This document shows, in pieces, positions 24,701 through 39,665 of a stretch of DNA of 64,000 bases. Location: assembly GCA_036172665.1 (NCBI GenBank), contig CM069880.1, positions 3,970,501 through 4,034,500 on the forward strand. Direction: 5' to 3'. This DNA comes from Prosopocoilus inquinatus (taxonomy: Eukaryota; Arthropoda; Insecta; Coleoptera; Lucanidae). The notes below the pieces were generated by a model that did not search any database, was not told the DNA's origin, and saw nothing but the letters and a program-made list of their open reading frames with translations. The translations under genes and the position numbers were made by a program. Within the stretch, counting starts at the first letter, position 1, and each line of letters begins with the position of its first letter.

Positions 24701-27700
24701 GGACTCCTGTAACTCTGATGTGAGATACGATGTTTTCGGACGCAGCGGAAGCTGGAAATAGTTTTGAACGAAATAACACGTATTAGCGTTGTTCCTGTGA
24801 TGTATCTAATCGATCCTTACTTATCTATCATGTTATTTGACGTTACGATGTACTCCAGTAACTCTGATGTGAGATACGAAGTTTTGGCACTCAGCAGAAG
24901 CTGGAAATAGTTTTGAACGAAACAATACGTATTAGCGTTGTTCCTGTGATGTATCTAATAGATCCTTACTAATCTATATTGTTATTTGACGTTTCAACGG
25001 ACTCCAGTAACTCTGATGTGAGATACGAAGTTCTCGCACTCAGCAGAAGCTGGAAATAGTTTTGAACGAAACAACACGTATTAGCATTGTTCCTGTGATG
25101 TATCTAATCGATCCTTACTTATCTAATATATTATTTGACGTTTCAACGGACTCCAGTAACTCTGATGTGAGATACGAAGTTTTGGCACTCAGCAGAAGCT
25201 GGAAATAATTTTGAACGAAACAACACGTATTAGCATTGTTCCTGTGATGTATCTAATCGATCCTTACTTATCTAATATGTTATTTGACGTTTCAACGGAC
25301 TCCAGTAACTCTGATGTGAGATACGAAGTTCTCGTACTCAGCAGGAGCTGGAAATAGTTTTGAACGAAACAACACGTATTAGCATAGTTCCTGTGATGTA
25401 TCTAATCGATCCTTACTTATCTATCATGTTATTTGACGTTACGATGGACTCCAGTAACTCTGATGTGAGATACGAAGTTTTGGCACTCAGCAGAAGCTGG
25501 AAATAGTTTTGAACGAAACAATACGTATTAGCGTTGTTCCTGTGATGTATCTAATCGATCCTTACTAATCTATATTGTTATTTGACGCTTCAACGGACTC
25601 CAGTAACTCTGATGTGAGATACGAAGTTCTCGCACTTAGCAGAAGCTGGAAATAATTTTGAACGAAACAACACGTATTAGCATTGTTCCTGTGATGTATC
25701 TAATCGATCCTTACTTATCTAATATATTATTTGACGTTTCAACGGACTCCAGTAACTCTGATGTGAGATACGAAGTTTTGGCACTCAGCAGAAGCTGGAA
25801 ATAATTTTGAACGAAACAACACGTATTAGCATTGTTCCTGTGATGTATCTAATCGATCCTTACTTATCTAATATGTTATTTGACGTTTCAACGGACTCCA
25901 GTAACTCTGATGTGAGATACGAAGTTCTCGTACTCAGCAGGAGCTGGAAATAGTTTTGAACGAAACAACACGTATTAGCATAGTTCCTGTGATGTATCTA
26001 ATCGATCCTTACTTATCTATCATGTTATTTGACGTTACGATGGACTCCAGTAACTCTGATGTGAGATACGAAGTTTTCGGACGCAGCGGAAGCTGGAAAT
26101 AGTTTTGAACGAAACAACACGTATTAGCATTGTTCCTGTGATGTATCTAATCGATCCTTACTTATCTAATATATTATTTGACGTTTCAACGGACTCCAGT
26201 AACTCTGATGTGAGATACGAAGCTTTGGCACTCAGCAGAAGCTGGAAATAGTTTTGAACGAAACAACACGTATTAGCATTGTTCCTGTGATGTATCTAAT
26301 CGATCCTTACTTATCTAATATGTTATTTGACGTTTCAACGGACTCCAGTAACTCTGATGTGAGATACGAAGTTCTCGTACTCAGCAGGAGCTGGAAATAG
26401 TTTTGAACGAAACAACACGTATTAGCATAGTTCCTGTGATGTATCTAATCGATCCTTACTTATCTATCATGTTATTTGACGTTACGATGGACTCCAGTAT
26501 CTCTGATGTGAGATACGAAGTTCTCGCACTCAGCAGAAGCTGGAAATAGTTTTGAACGAAACAACACGTATTAGCATTGTTCCTGTGATGTATCTAATCG
26601 ATACTTACTTATCTAATATGTTATTTGACGTTTCAACGGACTCCAGTAACTCTGATGTGAGATACGAAGTTCTCGCACTTAGCAGGAGCTGGAAATAGTT
26701 TTGAACGAAACAACACGTATTAGCATAGTTCCTGTGATGTATCTAATCGATCCTTACTTATCTATCATGTTATTTGACGTTACGATGGACTCCAGTAACT
26801 CTGATGTGAGATACGAAGTTTTCGGACGCAGCGGAAGCTGGAAATAGTTTTGAACGAAACAACACGTATTAGCCTTGTTCCTGTGATGTATCTAATCGAT
26901 CCTTACTTATCTAATATGTTATTTGACGTTTCAACGGACTCCAGTAACTCTGATGTGAGATACGAAGTTCTCGCACTCAGCAGAAGCTGGAAATAGTTAT
27001 GAACGAAACAACACGTATTAGCATTGTTCCTGTGATGTATCTAATCGATCCTTACTTATCTATCATGTTATTTGACGTTACGATGGACTCCAGTAACTCT
27101 GATGTGAGATACGAAGTTTTCGGACGCAGCGGAAGCTGGAAATAGTTTTGAAGGAAACAACACGTATTAGCGTTGTTCCTGTGATGTATCTAATCGATCC
27201 TTACTTATCTATCATGTTATTTGACGTTACGATGTACTCCAGTAACTCTGATGTGAGATACGAAGTTTTCGGACGCAGCGTAAGCTGGAAATAGTTTTGA
27301 ACGAAATAATACGTATTAGCGTTGTTCCTGTGATGTATCTAATCGATTCTTACTTATCTAACATGTTGTTTGACGTTTCAACGGACTCCAGTAACTCTGA
27401 TGTGAGATACGAAGTTTTCGGACGCAGCGTAAGCTGGAAATAGTTTTGAACGAAACAACACGTATTAGCATTGTTCCTGTGATGTATCTAATCGATCCCT
27501 ACTTATCTATCATCTTATTTGTCGTTACGATGGACTCCTGTAACTCTGATGTGAGATACGAAGTTTTCGGACGCAGCGGAAGCTGGAAATAGTTTTGAAC
27601 GAAATAACACGTATTAGCGTTGTTCCTGTGATGTATCTAATCGTTCATTACTTATCTAATATGTTAATCGACGTTCCAATGGACTCCAGTAACTCTGATG

Positions 27701-28490
27701 TGAGATACGAAGTTCTCGCACTCAGCAGAAGCTGGAAATAGTTTTGAACGAAACAACACGTATTAGCGTTGTTCCTGTGATGTATCTAATCGATCCTTAC
27801 TTATCTAATATGTTATTTGACGTTTCAACGGACTCCAGTAACTCTGATGTGAGATACGAAGTTCTCGCACTCAGCGGAAGCTGGAAATAGTTTTGAACGA
27901 AATAACACGTATTAGCGTTGTTCCTGTGATGTATCTAATCGATCCTTACTTATGTATCATGTTATTTGACGTTACGATGGACTCCTGTAACTCTGATGTG
28001 AGATACGAAGTTTTCGGACGCAGCGGAAGCTGGAAATAGTTTTGAACGAAATAACACGTATTAGCGTTGTTCCTGTGATGTATCTAATCGTTCATTACTT
28101 ATCTAATATGTTAATTGACGTTCCAACGGACTCCAGTAACTCTGATGTGAGATACGAAGTTCTCGCACTCAGCAGAAGCTGGAAATAGTTTTGAACGAAA
28201 TAACACGTATTAGCATTGTTCCTGTGATGTATCTAATCGATCCTTACTTATCTAATATGTTATTTGACGTTTCAACGGACTCCAGTAACTCTGATGTGAG
28301 ATACGAAGTTCTCGCACTCAGCAGAAGCTGGAAATAGTTTTGAACGAAACAACACGTATTAGCATTGTTCCTGTGATGTATCTAATCGATCCTTACTTAT
28401 CTATCATGTTATTTGACGTTACGATGGACTCCAGAAACTCTGATGTGAGATACGAAGTATTCGGACGCAGCGGAAGCTGGAAATAGTTTT
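21786..28490 (+). repeat. 45-monomer block, first copy (6705 bp)
   Basis: The block matches 30875-37579 at a constant offset of 9089 bp (61 monomers). Shared rare variants include 'ggaaggtcaaaatag' (21921 against 31010), 'ctgtgaagtatcttatcg', 'taatggatcc', 'ttaccatggg' and 'taatcgttcatt'. I noticed only about five substitutions: 'tccaat' against 'tctaat' near 21994, 'taatagatcc' against 'taatcgatcc' near 24959, 'gtttcaac' against 'gttttaac' near 25291, 'gacgcagcgt' against 'gaagcagcgt' near 27272, and 'ccagaaac' against 'ccagtaac' near 28433. Such a small number in 6.7 kb implies a recent duplication or recent conversion. Confidence 0.88.
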
Positions 28491-30874
28491 GAACGAAACA
28501 ACACGTATTAGCATAGTTCCTGTGATGTATCTAATCGATCCTTACTTATCTATCATGTTATTTGACGTTACGATGGACTCCAGTAACTCTGATGTGAGAT
28601 ACGAAGTTTTGGCACTCAGCAGAAGCTGGAAATAGTTTTGAACGAAACAATACGTATTAGCGTTGTTCCTGTGATGTATCTAATCGATCCTTACTAATCT
28701 ATATTGTTATTTGACGCTTCAACGGACTCCAGTAACTCTGATGTGAGATACGAAGTTCTCGCACTTAGCAGAAGCTGGAAATAATTTTGAACGAAACAAC
28801 ACGTATTAGCATTGTTCCTGTGATGTATCTAATCGATCCTTACTTATCTAATATATTATTTGACGTTTCAACGGACTCCAGTAACTCTGATGTGAGATAC
28901 GAAGTTTTGGCACTCAGCAGAAGCTGGAAATAATTTTGAACGAAACAACACGTATTAGCATTGTTCCTGTGATGTATCTAATCGATCCTTACTTATCTAA
29001 TATGTTATTTGACGTTTCAACGGACTCCAGTAACTCTGATGTGAGATACGAAGTTCTCGTACTCAGCAGGAGCTGGAAATAGTTTTGAACGAAACAACAC
29101 GTATTAGCATAGTTCCTGTGATGTATCTAATCGATCCTTACTTATCTATCATGTTATTTGACGTTACGATGGACTCCAGTAACTCTGATGTGAGATACGA
29201 AGTTTTCGGACGCAGCGGAAGCTGGAAATAGTTTTGAACGAAACAACACGTATTAGCATTGTTCCTGTGATGTATCTAATCGATCCTTACTTATCTAATA
29301 TATTATTTGACGTTTCAACGGACTCCAGTAACTCTGATGTGAGATACGAAGCTTTGGCACTCAGCAGAAGCTGGAAATAGTTTTGAACGAAACAACACGT
29401 ATTAGCATTGTTCCTGTGATGTATCTAATCGATCCTTACTTATCTAATATGTTATTTGACGTTTCAACGGACTCCAGTAACTCTGATGTGAGATACGAAG
29501 TTCTCGTACTCAGCAGGAGCTGGAAATAGTTTTGAACGAAACAACACGTATTAGCATAGTTCCTGTGATGTATCTAATCGATCCTTACTTATCTATCATG
29601 TTATTTGACGTTACGATGGACTCCAGTATCTCTGATGTGAGATACGAAGTTCTCGCACTCAGCAGAAGCTGGAAATAGTTTTGAACGAAACAACACGTAT
29701 TAGCATTGTTCCTGTGATGTATCTAATCGATACTTACTTATCTAATATGTTATTTGACGTTTCAACGGACTCCAGTAACTCTGATGTGAGATACGAAGTT
29801 CTCGCACTTAGCAGGAGCTGGAAATAGTTTTGAACGAAACAACACGTATTAGCATAGTTCCTGTGATGTATCTAATCGATCCTTACTTATCTATCATGTT
29901 ATTTGACGTTACGATGGACTCCAGTAACTCTGATGTGAGATACGAAGTTTTCGGACGCAGCGGAAGCTGGAAATAGTTTTGAACGAAACAACACGTATTA
30001 GCCTTGTTCCTGTGATGTATCTAATCGATCCTTACTTATCTAATATGTTATTTGACGTTTCAACGGACTCCAGTAACTCTGATGTGAGATACGAAGTTCT
30101 CGCACTCAGCAGAAGCTGGAAATAGTTATGAACGAAACAACACGTATTAGCATTGTTCCTGTGATGTATCTAATCGATCCTTACTTATCTATCATGTTAT
30201 TTGACGTTACGATGGACTCCAGTAACTCTGATGTGAGATACGAAGTTTTCGGACGCAGCGGAAGCTGGAAATAGTTTTGAAGGAAACAACACGTATTAGC
30301 GTTGTTCCTGTGATGTATCTAATCGATCCTTACTTATCTATCATGTTATTTGACGTTACGATGTACTCCAGTAACTCTGATGTGAGATACGAAGTTTTCG
30401 GACGCAGCGTAAGCTGGAAATAGTTTTGAACGAAATAATACGTATTAGCGTTGTTCCTGTGATGTATCTAATCGATTCTTACTTATCTAACATGTTGTTT
30501 GACGTTTCAACGGACTCCAGTAACTCTGATGTGAGATACGAAGTTTTCGGACGCAGCGTAAGCTGGAAATAGTTTTGAACGAAACAACACGTATTAGCAT
30601 TGTTCCTGTGATGTATCTAATCGATCCCTACTTATCTATCATCTTATTTGTCGTTACGATGGACTCCTGTAACTCTGATGTGAGATACGAAGTTTTCGGA
30701 CGCAGCGGAAGCTGGAAATAGTTTTGAACGAAATAACACGTATTAGCGTTGTTCCTGTGATGTATCTAATCGTTCATTACTTATCTAATATGTTAATCGA
30801 CGTTCCAATGGACTCCAGTAACTCTGATGTGAGATACGAAGTTCTCGCACTCAGCAGAAGCTGGAAATAGTTTT
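28491..30874 (+). repeat. Second copy of a 16-monomer part of the 45-monomer block
   Basis: These 2384 bp match 25362-27745 at an offset of 3129 bp (21 monomers), beginning with 'agcatagttcc' (28510 against 25381) and ending after 'taatcgacgttccaatgg'. At 30875 the sequence jumps back to the start of the 45-monomer block. The arrangement is therefore full block, internal part repeated, full block. It is what an unequal exchange between two misaligned copies of the block would leave. Confidence 0.85.
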
Positions 30875-33800
30875 GAACGAAACAACACGTATTAGCATTG
30901 TTCCTGTGATGTATCTAATCGATCCTTACTTATCTATCATGTTATTTGACGTTACGATGGGCTCCAGTAACTCTGATGTGATATACGAAGTTTTCGGACG
31001 CAGCGGAAGGTCAAAATAGTTTTGAACGAAATAACACGTATTAGCGTTGTTCCTGTGATGTATCTAATCGATCCATACTTATCTAATATGTTATTTGAGG
31101 TTCCAACGTTCTCCATTAACTCTGATGTGAGATACGAAGTTCTCGCACTCAGCAGAAGCTGGAAATAGTTTTGAACGAAACAACACGTATTAGCGTTGTT
31201 CCTGTGAAGTATCTTATCGATCCTTACTTATCTAATATGTTAATTGACGATCCAACGGACTAAAGTAACTCTGATGTGAGATACGAAGTTTTCGGACGCA
31301 GCGGAAGCTGGAAATAGTTTTGAACGAAACAATACGTATTAGCGTTATTCCTGTGATGTATCTAATCGATCCTTACTTATCTATTACGTTATTTGACGTT
31401 ACGATGGACTCCAGTAACTCTGATGTGATATACGAAGTTTTCGGACGCACCGGAATCTGGAAATAGTTTTGAAGGAAATAACACGTATTAACGTTGTTCC
31501 TGTGATGTATCTAATCGATCCTTACTTATATAATATGTTGTTTGACGTTTCAACGGACTCCAGTAACTCTGATGTGAAATACGATGTTCTCGCACTCAGC
31601 AGAAACTGGAAATAGTTTTGAACGAAACAACACGTATTAGCATTGTTCCTGTGATGTATCTAATGGATCCTTACTTATCTATCATGTTATTTGACGTTAC
31701 GATGGACTCCAGTAACTCTGATGTGAGATACGAATTTGTCGGAAGCAGCGGAAGCTGGAAATAGTTTTGAACGAAATAACACGTATTAGCGTTGTTCCTG
31801 TGATGTATCTAATCGATCCTTACTTATCTAATATGTTATTTGACGTTTCAACGGAATCCAGTAACTCTGATGTGAGATACGAAGTTCTCGCACTCAGCAG
31901 AAGCTGGAAATAGTTTTGAACGAAACAACACGTATTAGCATTGTTCCTGTGATGTATCTAATCGATCCTTACTTATCTCTCATGTTATTTGACGTTACGA
32001 TGGACTCCAGTAACTCTGATGTGTGATACGAAATTTTCGGACGCAGCGGAAGCTGGAAATAGTTTTGAACGAAACAATACGTATTAGCGTTGTTCCTGTG
32101 ATGTATCTAATCGATCCTTACTTATCTAATATGTTAATTGACGTTTCAACGGACTCCAGTAACTCTGATGTGAAATACGATGTTCTCGCACTCAGCAGAA
32201 ACTGGAAATAGTTTTGAACGAAACAACACGTATTAGCATTGTTCCTGTGATGTATCTAATGGATCCTTACTTATCTATCATGTTATTTGACGTTACGATG
32301 GACTCCAGTAACTCTGATGAGAGATACGAAGTTGTCGGAAGCAGCTTAAGCTGGAAATAGTTTTGAACGAAATAACACGTATTAGCGTTGTTCCTGTGAT
32401 GTATCTAATCGATCCTTACTTATCTATTACGTTATTTGACGATGCGATGGACTCCAGTAACTCTGATGTGAGATACGAAGTTCTCGCACTCAGCAGAAGC
32501 TGGAAATAGTTTTGAACGAAACAACGCGTATTAGCATTGTTCCTGTGATGTATCTAATCGATCCTTACTTATCTATCATGTTATTTGACGTTACCATGGG
32601 CTCCAGTAACTCTGATGTGATATACGAAGTTTTCGGACGCAGAGGAAGCTCGAAATAGTTTTGAACGAAATAACACGTATTAGCGTTGTTCCTGTGATGT
32701 ATCTAATCGATCCCTACTTATCTAATATGTTATTTGACGTTTCAACGGACTCCAGTAACTCTGATGTGAGATACGAAGTTCTCGCACTCAGCGGAAGCTG
32801 GAAATAGTTTTGAACGAAACAACACGTATTAGCGTTATTCCTGTGATGTATCTAATCGATCCTTACTTATCTATTACGTTATTTGACGTTACGATGGACT
32901 CCAGTAACTCTGATGTGATATACGAAGTTTTCGGACGCAGCGTAAGCTGGAAATAGTTTTGAACGAAACAATATGTATTAGCGTTGTTCCTGTGATGTAT
33001 CTAATCGATCCTTACTAATCTATCATGTTATTTGACGTTACGATGGACTCCAGTAACTCTGATGTGAGATACGAAGTTTTCTTACGCAGCGGAAGCTGGA
33101 AATAGTTTTGAACGAAATAAAACGTATTAGCGTTGTTCCTGTGATGTATCTAATCGATCCTTACTTATCTAATATGTTATTTGACGTTTCAACGGACTCC
33201 AGTAACTCTGATATGAGATACGAAGTTCTCGCACTCAGCAGAAGCTGGAAATAGTTTTGAACGAAACAACACGTATTAGCATTGTTCCTGTGATGTATCT
33301 AATCGATCCTTACTAATCTATCATGTTATTTGACGTTACGATGGACTCCAGTAACTCTGATGTGAGATACGAAGTTTTCGGACGCAGCGGAAGCTGGAAA
33401 TAGTTTTGAACGAAATAACACGTATTAGCGTTGTTCCTGTGATGTATCTAATCGATTCTTACCTATCTATCATGTTATTTGACGTTACGATGGACTCCAG
33501 TAACTCTGATGTGAGATACGACGTTTTCGGACGCAGCGCAAGCTGGAAATAGTTTTGAACGAAATAACACGTATTAGCGTTGTTCCTGTGATGTATCTAA
33601 TCGATCCTTACCTATCTAACATGTTGTTTGACGTTTCAACGGACTCCAGTAACTCTGATGTGAGATACGAAGTTCTCGCATTCAGCAGAAGCTGGAAATA
33701 GTTTTGAACGAAACAACACGTATTATCATTGTTCCTGTGATGTATCTAATCGATCCCTACTTATCTATCATCTTATTTGACGTTACGATGGACTCCTGTA

Positions 33801-36800
33801 ACTCTGATGTGAGATACGATGTTTTCGGACGCAGCGGAAGCTGGAAATAGTTTTGAACGAAATAACACGTATTAGCGTTGTTCCTGTGATGTATCTAATC
33901 GATCCTTACTTATCTATCATGTTATTTGACGTTACGATGTACTCCAGTAACTCTGATGTGAGATACGAAGTTTTGGCACTCAGCAGAAGCTGGAAATAGT
34001 TTTGAACGAAACAATACGTATTAGCGTTGTTCCTGTGATGTATCTAATCGATCCTTACTAATCTATATTGTTATTTGACGTTTCAACGGACTCCAGTAAC
34101 TCTGATGTGAGATACGAAGTTCTCGCACTCAGCAGAAGCTGGAAATAGTTTTGAACGAAACAACACGTATTAGCATTGTTCCTGTGATGTATCTAATCGA
34201 TCCTTACTTATCTAATATATTATTTGACGTTTCAACGGACTCCAGTAACTCTGATGTGAGATACGAAGTTTTGGCACTCAGCAGAAGCTGGAAATAATTT
34301 TGAACGAAACAACACGTATTAGCATTGTTCCTGTGATGTATCTAATCGATCCTTACTTATCTAATATGTTATTTGACGTTTTAACGGACTCCAGTAACTC
34401 TGATGTGAGATACGAAGTTCTCGTACTCAGCAGGAGCTGGAAATAGTTTTGAACGAAACAACACGTATTAGCATAGTTCCTGTGATGTATCTAATCGATC
34501 CTTACTTATCTATCATGTTATTTGACGTTACGATGGACTCCAGTAACTCTGATGTGAGATACGAAGTTTTGGCACTCAGCAGAAGCTGGAAATAGTTTTG
34601 AACGAAACAATACGTATTAGCGTTGTTCCTGTGATGTATCTAATCGATCCTTACTAATCTATATTGTTATTTGACGCTTCAACGGACTCCAGTAACTCTG
34701 ATGTGAGATACGAAGTTCTCGCACTTAGCAGAAGCTGGAAATAATTTTGAACGAAACAACACGTATTAGCATTGTTCCTGTGATGTATCTAATCGATCCT
34801 TACTTATCTAATATATTATTTGACGTTTCAACGGACTCCAGTAACTCTGATGTGAGATACGAAGTTTTGGCACTCAGCAGAAGCTGGAAATAATTTTGAA
34901 CGAAACAACACGTATTAGCATTGTTCCTGTGATGTATCTAATCGATCCTTACTTATCTAATATGTTATTTGACGTTTCAACGGACTCCAGTAACTCTGAT
35001 GTGAGATACGAAGTTCTCGTACTCAGCAGGAGCTGGAAATAGTTTTGAACGAAACAACACGTATTAGCATAGTTCCTGTGATGTATCTAATCGATCCTTA
35101 CTTATCTATCATGTTATTTGACGTTACGATGGACTCCAGTAACTCTGATGTGAGATACGAAGTTTTCGGACGCAGCGGAAGCTGGAAATAGTTTTGAACG
35201 AAACAACACGTATTAGCATTGTTCCTGTGATGTATCTAATCGATCCTTACTTATCTAATATATTATTTGACGTTTCAACGGACTCCAGTAACTCTGATGT
35301 GAGATACGAAGCTTTGGCACTCAGCAGAAGCTGGAAATAGTTTTGAACGAAACAACACGTATTAGCATTGTTCCTGTGATGTATCTAATCGATCCTTACT
35401 TATCTAATATGTTATTTGACGTTTCAACGGACTCCAGTAACTCTGATGTGAGATACGAAGTTCTCGTACTCAGCAGGAGCTGGAAATAGTTTTGAACGAA
35501 ACAACACGTATTAGCATAGTTCCTGTGATGTATCTAATCGATCCTTACTTATCTATCATGTTATTTGACGTTACGATGGACTCCAGTATCTCTGATGTGA
35601 GATACGAAGTTCTCGCACTCAGCAGAAGCTGGAAATAGTTTTGAACGAAACAACACGTATTAGCATTGTTCCTGTGATGTATCTAATCGATACTTACTTA
35701 TCTAATATGTTATTTGACGTTTCAACGGACTCCAGTAACTCTGATGTGAGATACGAAGTTCTCGCACTTAGCAGGAGCTGGAAATAGTTTTGAACGAAAC
35801 AACACGTATTAGCATAGTTCCTGTGATGTATCTAATCGATCCTTACTTATCTATCATGTTATTTGACGTTACGATGGACTCCAGTAACTCTGATGTGAGA
35901 TACGAAGTTTTCGGACGCAGCGGAAGCTGGAAATAGTTTTGAACGAAACAACACGTATTAGCCTTGTTCCTGTGATGTATCTAATCGATCCTTACTTATC
36001 TAATATGTTATTTGACGTTTCAACGGACTCCAGTAACTCTGATGTGAGATACGAAGTTCTCGCACTCAGCAGAAGCTGGAAATAGTTATGAACGAAACAA
36101 CACGTATTAGCATTGTTCCTGTGATGTATCTAATCGATCCTTACTTATCTATCATGTTATTTGACGTTACGATGGACTCCAGTAACTCTGATGTGAGATA
36201 CGAAGTTTTCGGACGCAGCGGAAGCTGGAAATAGTTTTGAAGGAAACAACACGTATTAGCGTTGTTCCTGTGATGTATCTAATCGATCCTTACTTATCTA
36301 TCATGTTATTTGACGTTACGATGTACTCCAGTAACTCTGATGTGAGATACGAAGTTTTCGGAAGCAGCGTAAGCTGGAAATAGTTTTGAACGAAATAATA
36401 CGTATTAGCGTTGTTCCTGTGATGTATCTAATCGATTCTTACTTATCTAACATGTTGTTTGACGTTTCAACGGACTCCAGTAACTCTGATGTGAGATACG
36501 AAGTTTTCGGACGCAGCGTAAGCTGGAAATAGTTTTGAACGAAACAACACGTATTAGCATTGTTCCTGTGATGTATCTAATCGATCCCTACTTATCTATC
36601 ATCTTATTTGTCGTTACGATGGACTCCTGTAACTCTGATGTGAGATACGAAGTTTTCGGACGCAGCGGAAGCTGGAAATAGTTTTGAACGAAATAACACG
36701 TATTAGCGTTGTTCCTGTGATGTATCTAATCGTTCATTACTTATCTAATATGTTAATCGACGTTCCAATGGACTCCAGTAACTCTGATGTGAGATACGAA

Positions 36801-37579
36801 GTTCTCGCACTCAGCAGAAGCTGGAAATAGTTTTGAACGAAACAACACGTATTAGCGTTGTTCCTGTGATGTATCTAATCGATCCTTACTTATCTAATAT
36901 GTTATTTGACGTTTCAACGGACTCCAGTAACTCTGATGTGAGATACGAAGTTCTCGCACTCAGCGGAAGCTGGAAATAGTTTTGAACGAAATAACACGTA
37001 TTAGCGTTGTTCCTGTGATGTATCTAATCGATCCTTACTTATGTATCATGTTATTTGACGTTACGATGGACTCCTGTAACTCTGATGTGAGATACGAAGT
37101 TTTCGGACGCAGCGGAAGCTGGAAATAGTTTTGAACGAAATAACACGTATTAGCGTTGTTCCTGTGATGTATCTAATCGTTCATTACTTATCTAATATGT
37201 TAATTGACGTTCCAACGGACTCCAGTAACTCTGATGTGAGATACGAAGTTCTCGCACTCAGCAGAAGCTGGAAATAGTTTTGAACGAAATAACACGTATT
37301 AGCATTGTTCCTGTGATGTATCTAATCGATCCTTACTTATCTAATATGTTATTTGACGTTTCAACGGACTCCAGTAACTCTGATGTGAGATACGAAGTTC
37401 TCGCACTCAGCAGAAGCTGGAAATAGTTTTGAACGAAACAACACGTATTAGCATTGTTCCTGTGATGTATCTAATCGATCCTTACTTATCTATCATGTTA
37501 TTTGACGTTACGATGGACTCCAGTAACTCTGATGTGAGATACGAAGTATTCGGACGCAGCGGAAGCTGGAAATAGTTTT
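30875..37579 (+). repeat. 45-monomer block, second copy (6705 bp)
   Basis: The partner of 21786-28490 at 9089 bp, ending at 37579, where the next monomer starts 'gaacgaaataac' instead of continuing into the 'agcatag' segment. It contains the third large copy of the 'agcatagttcc' group at 34451-36834. Both edges of the block fall in the part of the monomer where A and B agree, so the exact breakpoints cannot be placed more finely than roughly one monomer. Confidence 0.87.
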
Positions 37580-38771
37580 GAACGAAATAACACGTATTAG
37601 CGTTGTTCCTGTGATGTATCTAATCGATCCTTACTTATCTATCATGTTATTTGACGTTACGATGGACTCCAGTAATTCTGATGTGAGATACGAAGTTTTC
37701 GGACGCAGCGGAAGCTGGAAATAGTTTTGAACGAAATAACACGTATTAGCGTTGTTCCTGTGATGTATCTAATCGATCCTTACTTATCTAATATGTTAAT
37801 TGACGTTCCAACGGACTCCAGTAACTCTGATGTGAGATACGAAGTTCTCGCACTCAGCAGAAGCTGGAAATAGTTTTGAACGAAGCAACACGTATTAGCG
37901 TTGTTCCTGTGATGTATCTAATCGATCCTTACTTATCTATCATGTTATTTGACGTTACGATGGACTCCAGTAACTCTGATGTGAGATACGAAGTTTTCGG
38001 ACGCAGCGGAAGCTGGAAATAGTCTTGAACGAAATAACACGTATTAGCGTTGTTCCTGTGATGTATCTAATCGATCCTTACTTATCTAATATGTTGTTTG
38101 ACGTTTCAACGGACTCCAGTAACTCTGATGTGAGATACGAAGTTCTCGCACTCAGCAGAAGCTGGAAATAATTTTGAACGAAATAACACGTATTGGCGTT
38201 GTTCCTGTGATGTATCTAATCGATCCTTACTTATCTAGTATGTTATTTGACGTTTCAACGGACTCCAGTAACTCTGATGTGAGATACGAAGTTCTCGCAC
38301 TCAGCAGAAGCTGGAAATAGTTTTGAACGAAACAACACGTATTAGCATTGTTCCTGTGATGTATCTAATCGATCCTTACTTATCTATCATGTTATTTGAC
38401 GTTACGATGGACTCCAGTAACTCTGATGTGAGATACGAAGTTTTCGGACGCAGCGGAAGCTGGAAATAGTTTTGAACGAAATAACACGTATTAGCGTTGT
38501 TCCTGTGATGTATCTAATCGATCCTTACTTATCTAATATGTTAATTGACGTTCCAACGGACTCCAATAACTCTGATGTGAGATACGAAGTTCTCGCACTC
38601 AGCAGAAGCTGGAAATAGTTTTGAACGAAACAACACGTATTAGCATTGTTCCTGTGATGTATCTAATCGATCCTTACATATCTAGTATGTAATTTGACGT
38701 TTCAACGGACTCCAGTGTCTCTGATGTGAGATACGAAGTTCTCGCACTCAGCAGAAGCTGGAAATAGTTTT

Positions 38772-39218
38772 GAATGAAACAACACGTATTAGCGTTGTTC
38801 CTGTGATGTATCTAATCGATCCTTACTTATCTATCACGTTATTTGACGTTACGATGGACTCCAGTAACTCTGATGTGATAGACGAAGTTTTCGGACGCAA
38901 CGGAATCTGGAAATAGTTTTGAACGAAATAACACGTATTAGCGTTGTTCCTGTGATGTATCTAATCGTTCCTTACTTATCTAATATGTTATTTGACGTTT
39001 CAACGGACTCCAGTAACTCAGATGTGAGATACGAAGTTCTCGCACTCAGCAGAAGCTGGAAATGGTTTTGAACGAAACAACACGTATTAGCATTGTTCCT
39101 GTGATGTATCTAATCGATCCTTACTTATCTATCATGTTATTTGACGTTACGATGGACTCCAGTAACTCTGATGTGAGATACGAAGTTTTCGGACGCAGCT
39201 GAAGCTGGAAATAGTTTT
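38772..39218 (+). repeat. Three-monomer segment repeated 15 monomers downstream
   Basis: The segment matches 41007-41453 at 2235 bp (15 monomers). Shared markers are 'gtgatagacgaa' (38877 and 41112), 'cgcaacggaatctgg', 'taatcgttcc' and 'aatggtttt' (39061 and 41296). After this the downstream copy switches to matching sequence four monomers further on, at an offset of 1639 bp. The two copies of this neighbourhood therefore differ by four whole monomers. Confidence 0.78.
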
Positions 39219-39665
39219 GAACGAAACAGCACGTATTAGCGTTATTCCTGTGATGTATCTAATCGATCCTTACTTATCTATTACGTTATTTGACGTTACG
39301 ATGGACTCCAGTGACTCTGATGTGAGATACGAAGTTCTCGCACTCAGCAGAAGCTGGAAATAGTTTTGAACGAAACAACACGTATTAGCATTGTTCCTGT
39401 GATGTATCTAATCGATCCTTACTTATCTATCATGTTACTTGACGTTCCAACGGACTCCAGTAACTCTGATGTGAGATACGAAGTTCTCGCACTCAGCAGA
39501 AGCTGGAAATAGTTTTGAATGAAACAACACGTATTAGCGTTGTTCCTGTGATGTATCTAATCGATCCTTACTTATCTAATATGTTATTTGACGTTTCAAC
39601 GAACTCCAGTAACTCTGATGTGAGATACGAAGTTCTCGCACTCAGCAGAAGCTGGAAATAGTTTT

